From Bacteroidales bacterium (GTDB taxonomy: Bacteria; Bacteroidota; Bacteroidia; Bacteroidales; UBA932): a DNA stretch of 9,797 nucleotides. Made by a program: the position numbers and the translations under genes. The stretch is from positions 1-9,797 of the forward strand of contig JAEEQI010000092.1 in the NCBI GenBank assembly GCA_016285215.1, written 5' to 3'. This document shows positions 5,414 to 9,797 of this stretch, in pieces (position 1 is the stretch's first letter; every line of letters starts with the position of its first letter). The notes beneath the pieces were generated by a model. That model was given only the letters and a program-made list of their open reading frames with translations, was not told where the DNA came from and searched no databases.

Positions 5414-6402
5414 CCCGTTACGAGATTACAATAGACCTTCCCCTGGAGAACGGAGGCGTCCTTAACGGAGCCCGCATCGTGTACCACGAGAGCGAGGCCC
5501 GCGAAGGCCGTACCATCTGGATCTGCCACGCCCTTACGGCCAACAGCAATCCGGAAGACTGGTGGCCCGAGCTGGTGGGCCCCGGCAAGGCCGTGGATAC
5601 GCTCCGGGACCACGTGGTCTGTGTGAATATGCTGGGCAGCGCCTACGGCTCGGAAGGACCGGCGCGCACCCGTCCGGAGACCGGCCAGCCCTGGCTGCTG
5701 GACTTCCCTATGATTACCATCCGGGACACCGTGAACGCCTTCATTGCCGTGCGCAAGCACCTGGGCATAGAGAAGATTGACCTCCTCATTGGCGCCTCCA
5801 ACGGAGGCTTCAACGCCATTGAGTGGTCCATTATGGAGCCGGAGATCTTTGGCCGCTGCCTCTTCCTTTGCACCGCGCCGCGCATCTCCCCCTTCCTGGG
5901 AGCCACCGTGGAAGCCCAGCGAATGGCCCTGGAGGCCGATCCTACCTTCCGCGAAGCCAAGGACCTGCAGGGCGGAGCCGCCGGCCTCAAGTGCGCCCGC
6001 GCCCAGGCCCTCATCAGTTACCGCAGTTTCAAAGGCTATGGCCTTACCCAGGCCGAAGCCGACCCCGACACCCTCTTTGCCGGCCGCGTAGCCTCGTACG
6101 AGCGGTACCAGGGCGAGAAGCTGGTGCGCCGCGGCTTTGACGCCTACTCCTACTTCACCCTCTGCAACGCCCTGGACAGTCACAACGCCGGACGCGGACG
6201 CGGCGGAGTCAAGGAGGCCCTCAAGCGCATCAAGGCAGCCTGCACGGTGGTGGCGGTAGATTCCGACCTCATCTTCCCGCCCTCGGAAGGCCGCGAATGG
6301 GTATCGTGGATTCCCAATGCCCGTCTTATAGAAATCAGTTCCCTCTTCGGCCACGACGGCTTCCTGCTGGAGACCGCCAAACTATCGGCCTTAATCTTAT
6401 AG
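5410..6402 (+). CDS. metX: Homoserine O-acyltransferase (MetX family, alpha/beta hydrolase fold), 330 aa
   Basis: Probably transfers an acyl group (acetyl by family expectation) to homoserine, supplying the substrate for the MetY encoded just upstream. MetX landmarks: CHALTANSN (39-47), WWPELVGPGKAVDT (51-64), CVNMLGSAYGSEGP (71-84) and FPMITIRDTVNA (99-110). The catalytic triad candidates are Ser130 in GASNGGFNAIEW (128-139), Asp286 in DSDLIFPP (284-291) and His315 in FGHDGFL (313-319). It departs from the usual family: the nucleophile elbow is GASNGG where GGSMGG is common, the Gln after TIRDxV is missing, and the protein is 330 aa against the usual 350-380. It may therefore belong to a Bacteroidota-specific subgroup, and the acyl donor (acetyl- or succinyl-CoA) is not certain. 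The ATG overlaps the metY stop, and thrA follows after 7 nt. Confidence 0.85.
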   Translation: MTRYEITIDLPLENGGVLNGARIVYHESEAREGRTIWICHALTANSNPEDWWPELVGPGKAVDTLRDHVVCVNMLGSAYGSEGPARTRPETGQPWLLDFPMITIRDTVNAFIAVRKHLGIEKIDLLIGASNGGFNAIEWSIMEPEIFGRCLFLCTAPRISPFLGATVEAQRMALEADPTFREAKDLQGGAAGLKCARAQALISYRSFKGYGLTQAEADPDTLFAGRVASYERYQGEKLVRRGFDAYSYFTLCNALDSHNAGRGRGGVKEALKRIKAACTVVAVDSDLIFPPSEGREWVSWIPNARLIEISSLFGHDGFLLETAKLSALIL

Positions 6403-6409
6403 CGAACGT

Positions 6410-8770
6410 ATGCAAGTATTAAAATTCGGAGGCAGTTCCGTTGCCAACGCCGGAGCCATGCTCCAGGTTATCAATATTGTAAAAAAGGCCCTGGAGACCG
6501 ACCGCACCATCCTGGTGAGCTCGGCCATCAGCGGCTGCACCGATGAGCTCATTGCCATTGGCCGCCTGGCCGGTGCGCGTGACAAGAGCTTTGAGGAGCG
6601 GCTGCAGACCCTCCGCGAGCGGCATTATGCCATTATCCGGGAGCTGCTGCCCAAAAGCGCGCAGGGGAAAACCCTTAAAACAGTGGACGACCTGTTTGAC
6701 CAGCTGGCCAGCATCCTGCAGGGCGTGTTCCTGCTGGGTGAGCTCTCCCCCACCAGCCTGAGCGCCGTGGAGAGTTTTGGAGAACTGTTTTCTACCCGTA
6801 TTCTTACCGATAAGTGCCAGTCGCTGGGCCTGGCCTGCCAATGGCTGGACGCCCGCGAACTGGTTGTTGTGCGCGGCGGCACCGTGGATGCTTCCATCAC
6901 CTACAAGCGCATCCAGGAAAGCGTAAGCCGCCATCTGCACACGCAGCTCTTCATTGTTCCGGGCTTCATTGCCCGGGACGAGGAAGGCCGCCCCACCACC
7001 CTGGGCCGCGGCGGTTCCGACTACACCGCCTCCCTCTTTGCCGTGGGCGTTCACGCCCGCCGGGAGGAGATCTGGACCGACGTCCCCGGCATTATGACCG
7101 CCAATCCCAAGGTGGCTCCTTCGGCCCGTACCATTCCCAACATCTCCTACAGGGCTGCGCAGGAACTGTCTCACTTTGGGGCCAAGGTCATTTACCCGCC
7201 CACCATCCAGCCGGTGGTGGCCGAAGGCATTCCCATCTACGTGAAGGACACCTTCCACCCCGAGAACCCCGGCACGCTGGTGGAGAAGAATCCGCCCCAG
7301 ACCGAGGGCGGCGTCATTGGCCTGGCGCACTCGGAAGGCATTGCCCTCATCTCGCTGGAAGGCAGCGGTATGGTGGGCGTTCCGGGCTTCAGCGCCCGTC
7401 TGTTTGACGCCCTCTACCGCAAGGGCATCAACATCATCCTCATTACGCAGGCCTCGTCAGTGCACTCGATGTGCATTGCCATCTCGGCCGCCGATGCCGA
7501 GAAGGCCCGCCAGGCAGCCGACAACTGCTTTGCCTACGAGATTTCGCTGGGCAAGCTCAACCCCCTCAAGGTGGAGACCGGCTACTCCATTGTGTGCGTG
7601 ATTGGCGACGATATCCTGGGCCACAGCGGCGCCACGGGCCAGATGCTGGCCGCCCTGGGCCGCCACGGCATCCCGGTTCGCGCCACCGCGCAGGGCTCCT
7701 CCGAGAGGAATATCTCCGTGATTGTGCCTTCGGCCCGGGCCGAGGAGGCCATCCGCGCCATCCACCACGTCTTCTTTGAGAAGGACGAGCGCCAGATGGT
7801 ACCGGTTTTCATTGCCGGCTATGGCCGCGTGGGGAAGGCCCTGGTGCAGATGATCCACGAAAACGCCGACGCCATTGCCAAGCGTTCGGGCAAGGAACTG
7901 CGCGTCTGCGGCATTGCCCGCAGCACCAAATACGTGATTAACACGGAAGGTCTGGACCTTTCCAAAGCGGGTCAGCTGTTGGAAAAAGGCCAGCCCGGCT
8001 CCTATATCGATGCCCTTTGCGGCCTGTCGGTGGAGAATCCCCTCTTCATAGACTGCACCGCCAACGAGGAAATCGGCTACCGGTATCCGGACCTGTTCCA
8101 GTGCGGATACGGCGTAGTGGCCTGCAACAAGATTCCCTTCTCCGGCACCTATGCCCAGTTCCGGAATCTTCAGGCCGATGCCCAGCGCGCCGGGGTTGCC
8201 CTCCGCTACGAAACCACGGCCGGCGCCGCCCTGCCGGTGCTGGTTACCCTGGACCGCGTGGTCCAGAGCGGAGACCGCCTGGTGAGGATGGAAGCCGTCC
8301 TCTCCGGCACCCTCAACTACCTGCTGGACAACTACAAAGGCACCGGCTGGGAAGAGCTGGTGGAGGAAGCCCGTGTAAAAGGGTACACCGAACCGGATCC
8401 CAATATTGACCTCAGCGGCATGGATGTCCTAAGAAAGATTCTCATCCTCAGCCGCCAGGCGGGCATTCCGCTGGAAGAGCCCCAGGTAAAACTGGAGCCC
8501 ATTCCCGCCGATATTGCCCAACGCTATGAAAAGGCCGCCGCCGCGGGCCGGAAGCTTCGGTACGTGGCTTCCGTGGATGCCGAGGGGCACGCCACCGTGG
8601 GCCTGCAGGAAGTGGGACCCGAAAGCCCGCTGTACGGACTCCGCGGAACGGACAATGCCGTCCTCATCACCACCGGAGACTACCCTTCCCCGATGCTCAT
8701 ACAAGGAGCAGGAGCCGGCACGCGCCAGACGGCGGGTGGGCTCCTGAACGATATAATGCTAAGCGTTTAG
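6410..8770 (+). CDS. thrA: Bifunctional aspartate kinase / homoserine dehydrogenase, 786 aa
   Basis: Catalyses the first and third steps of the aspartate pathway: phosphorylation of aspartate and reduction of aspartate semialdehyde to homoserine. Kinase part (1 to about 295): VLKFGGSSVAN (3-13), FGELFSTR (123-130), TLGRGGSDYTAS (197-208) and WTDVPGIMTANP (222-233). Two ACT regulatory segments follow, with ITQASSVHSMCIAIS (345-359) and ATAQGSSERNISVIV (425-439), the usual places for feedback binding. Dehydrogenase part (about 464-786): nucleotide-binding FIAGYGRVG (467-475), YETTAGAALPVL (600-611), SGTLNYLL (632-639), and the catalytic block YTEPDPNIDLSGMDVLRK (659-676), with Lys676, Asp672 and Glu661 in the spacing of the yeast enzyme's Lys223/Asp219/Glu208. 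It is about 34 residues shorter than E. coli ThrA. It is the last gene of the operon and has no thrB or thrC after it, so here it is tied to methionine synthesis; metL would be an equally fair symbol. Confidence 0.94.
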   Translation: MQVLKFGGSSVANAGAMLQVINIVKKALETDRTILVSSAISGCTDELIAIGRLAGARDKSFEERLQTLRERHYAIIRELLPKSAQGKTLKTVDDLFDQLASILQGVFLLGELSPTSLSAVESFGELFSTRILTDKCQSLGLACQWLDARELVVVRGGTVDASITYKRIQESVSRHLHTQLFIVPGFIARDEEGRPTTLGRGGSDYTASLFAVGVHARREEIWTDVPGIMTANPKVAPSARTIPNISYRAAQELSHFGAKVIYPPTIQPVVAEGIPIYVKDTFHPENPGTLVEKNPPQTEGGVIGLAHSEGIALISLEGSGMVGVPGFSARLFDALYRKGINIILITQASSVHSMCIAISAADAEKARQAADNCFAYEISLGKLNPLKVETGYSIVCVIGDDILGHSGATGQMLAALGRHGIPVRATAQGSSERNISVIVPSARAEEAIRAIHHVFFEKDERQMVPVFIAGYGRVGKALVQMIHENADAIAKRSGKELRVCGIARSTKYVINTEGLDLSKAGQLLEKGQPGSYIDALCGLSVENPLFIDCTANEEIGYRYPDLFQCGYGVVACNKIPFSGTYAQFRNLQADAQRAGVALRYETTAGAALPVLVTLDRVVQSGDRLVRMEAVLSGTLNYLLDNYKGTGWEELVEEARVKGYTEPDPNIDLSGMDVLRKILILSRQAGIPLEEPQVKLEPIPADIAQRYEKAAAAGRKLRYVASVDAEGHATVGLQEVGPESPLYGLRGTDNAVLITTGDYPSPMLIQGAGAGTRQTAGGLLNDIMLSV

Positions 8771-8773
8771 TTC

Positions 8774-9658
8774 CTACAGGGAAGCCATGCGCTCCAGACT
8801 GGTTTCCACCAGCTGGCGCATGATGGGCTTGTAGTCTGTGTTGGTGCTCTTCAGATAGCGGTTGGCTATGATGCAGCACACGGTGCAGGCATTGTGGCCC
8901 AGGTGGGCGGCCATGCCGGCCAGCGGGGAACTCTCCATCTCAAAATTGGTGATGCGGTAGTCTTCCCCTCCCGTGGAGAAGCGGAAACTCTCAATGTCTT
9001 CCAGCATATGGGGCATAGCCAGCGGAATGCGTACCACACGGCCCTGGGGACCATAGAAGCCGGGGGCCGATATGGTAGCGCCCTTGATGGTAATGTCCTT
9101 CATCAGGTCTATGATCTTGGAAGACGCCTTCACGAAATAAGGGGACGGAAGGACATCCGGCCAGTTCATATGCTTCTTGAAGGCCTCCTCTACCTCGGGG
9201 ATGGTCACTTTTTCCCGGTTTCCGTACCAGTTCATCACTCCGTCGAAGCCCACGCTGATGTGGGACAGCACATAGCTTCCCAGCGGAATATCGGCATGGA
9301 GGGCTCCGGAAGTTCCGATTCTGAGGATATTGAGGGTGCGGTGCTCGGGCTTGACCTCGCGGGTTTCAAAGTCTACGTTGGCCAGGGCGTCCAGCTCTGT
9401 CATCACAATGTCTATATTGTCCGGGCCAATTCCGTGGGACAGCGCGGTGATGCGCTTTCCCTTGTATTTGCCGGTAATGGAGACAAACTCACGGGAGGCA
9501 TTGCGGCATTCGATGTCTGACAGGTAATCTGCCAGGATGTCAATGCGGCCAGGGTCTCCCATCATGATCACGTTGTCTGCCAGCTGCTCGGGCTTCATAT
9601 GGAGGTGAAAGACGGAACCGTTTCCGTTGATTATTAGTTCTGATTCGGGTATTCTCAT
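8774..9658 (-). CDS. udp: Uridine phosphorylase-like nucleoside phosphorylase, 294 aa
   Basis: Nucleoside phosphorylase I family enzyme that probably splits uridine with phosphate into uracil and ribose 1-phosphate for pyrimidine salvage. Motifs: MGDPGRID (33-40) and RIGTSGAL (113-120) for phosphate; HGIG (75-78); FYGPQGR (201-207), whose Gln205 and Arg207 match the uracil-reading Gln166 and Arg168 of E. coli Udp; and NFEMESSPLAGMA (238-250), whose Glu-Met-Glu contacts the ribose. It is longer than E. coli Udp (253 aa) because of a longer N-terminus and insertions around 139-175. The frame is open to 9793, but the -7 box at 9678-9685 lies inside that extension, and MRIPESELIINGNGSVFHLH reads as a natural start. 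It converges on thrA with only 3 nt between the stop codons. Substrate preference (uridine, thymidine or deoxyuridine) is inferred. Confidence 0.88.
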   Translation of the reverse strand: MRIPESELIINGNGSVFHLHMKPEQLADNVIMMGDPGRIDILADYLSDIECRNASREFVSITGKYKGKRITALSHGIGPDNIDIVMTELDALANVDFETREVKPEHRTLNILRIGTSGALHADIPLGSYVLSHISVGFDGVMNWYGNREKVTIPEVEEAFKKHMNWPDVLPSPYFVKASSKIIDLMKDITIKGATISAPGFYGPQGRVVRIPLAMPHMLEDIESFRFSTGGEDYRITNFEMESSPLAGMAAHLGHNACTVCCIIANRYLKSTNTDYKPIMRQLVETSLERMASL

Positions 9659-9677
9659 AACAGTAGGTTTAGTGTGG

Positions 9678-9711
9678 CAAAGATAAGAATTATTTACTAC
9701 ATTTGTACAAA
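9678..9711 (-). promoter_or_regulatory. udp promoter
   Basis: On the minus strand TATCTTTG (9685 to 9678) is a full -7 match. TTTG (9711 to 9708) lies 22 bp upstream, slightly longer than the 20 bp seen elsewhere in the window. The predicted start is near 9672, with a leader of about 14 nt before the ATG at 9658. Confidence 0.6.
9698..9705 (+). promoter_or_regulatory. -7 box of the S46 peptidase gene
   Basis: TACATTTG matches TAnnTTTG and predicts a start near 9711, about 12 nt before the ATG at 9723. No clear -33 element is present at about 9674-9677. The box lies within the udp promoter, so the two divergent promoters overlap. Confidence 0.5.
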
Positions 9712-9713
9712 TG
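9700..9713. repeat. Perfect 14-bp palindrome in overlapping divergent promoters
   Basis: CATTTGTACAAATG is its own reverse complement. Its left half contributes the TTTG of the rightward -7 box, and its right half contributes the TTTG of the leftward udp -33 box. It may be an operator, or may simply reflect two promoter elements placed face to face. Confidence 0.5.
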
Positions 9714-9722
9714 ACACACTCT

Positions 9723-9797
9723 ATGAAACGTTTCACTATCCTTGCCGCGCTCCTGGCGCTCTGGGTATTGCCCGTCAAGGCCGATGAAGGCATGTGG
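9723..9797 (+). CDS. Probable S46-family dipeptidyl peptidase, N-terminus only (cut by window edge)
   Basis: Only 25 codons are visible: MKRFTILAALLALWVLPVKA followed by DEGMW. The first 20 residues are a clear signal peptide ending in a VKA signal-peptidase site. A mature protein that starts ADEGMW or DEGMW is characteristic of the S46 serine peptidases DPP7 and DPP11 of Bacteroidota, periplasmic enzymes that release dipeptides from peptides; the catalytic His, Asp and Ser lie outside the window. DPP7 and DPP11 cannot be told apart here. An in-frame ATG at 9711 would add four residues, but it sits at the predicted transcript start, so 9723 is preferred. The call rests on five mature residues plus lineage context. 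Confidence 0.6.
   Translation, partial: MKRFTILAALLALWVLPVKADEGMW

Noticed and set aside
8771..8773. Terminator between thrA and udp
   Set aside because: Only 3 nt separate the two stop codons, and I see no hairpin with a T-run nearby on either strand.
9659..9793. 45-residue N-terminal extension of the uridine phosphorylase
   Set aside because: It overlaps the -7 box at 9678-9685 and the start of the divergent peptidase gene, and has no family similarity.
1..9797. CRISPR arrays, tRNAs, rRNA, insertion sequences, phage or toxin-antitoxin modules
   Set aside because: I found no regularly spaced repeats, no tRNA-like cloverleaf and no transposase or integrase motif; the region is continuous core-genome coding sequence.

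Overview
The window looks like a chromosomal piece of a GC-rich member of the Bacteroidota, most likely order Bacteroidales. The sequence evidence is that almost every gene start is preceded by a Bacteroidota-type promoter (-7 box TAnnTTTG, often with TTTG or TTG about 20 bp upstream), leaders are short and A-rich with no Shine-Dalgarno sequence, and the gene families fit (LolA_2-type carrier, bifunctional aspartokinase/homoserine dehydrogenase, an apparent S46 dipeptidyl peptidase). I cannot name a genus. There are no mobile elements, CRISPR arrays, rRNAs or tRNAs, and the genes are core metabolism and housekeeping.

Layout. 1-314 (-): 5' end of gyrA. 315-449: divergent regulatory region with the gyrA promoter, a strong hairpin that probably terminates clpC, and a promoter facing right. 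450-575 (+): an unrecognised 41-codon gene that meets the clpC stop tail to tail. 572-2893 (-): clpC, an AAA+ unfoldase that lacks the usual ClpC middle domain. 2894-2994: a very symmetric divergent promoter pair. 2995-3516 (+): LolA-like periplasmic carrier. 3513-3980 (-): Lrp/AsnC regulator, overlapping the lolA stop by 4 nt. 3981-4132: divergent regulator/operon promoter region. 4133-8770 (+): tight operon metY-metX-thrA. 8774-9658 (-): uridine phosphorylase-like gene. 9659-9722: divergent promoters around a 14-bp perfect palindrome. 9723-9797 (+): signal peptide and first mature residues of a probable S46 dipeptidyl peptidase, cut by the window edge. No gene-free stretch exceeds 300 bases.

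Functional logic. The central operon covers most of the route from aspartate to homocysteine. ThrA makes aspartyl phosphate and later homoserine (aspartate semialdehyde dehydrogenase must be encoded elsewhere), MetX acylates homoserine, and MetY replaces the acyl group with sulfide. The metY leader is only about 13 nt, too short for a SAM riboswitch. The divergent Lrp/AsnC gene and an imperfect 30-bp palindrome over the metY -33 element suggest protein-based control instead.

The most interesting items are the small acidic protein gene convergent with clpC, the missing middle domain in ClpC, the mirror-symmetric clpC/lolA promoter, and the Lrp-met-thr arrangement without a riboswitch. I found no clear undescribed multi-gene system.
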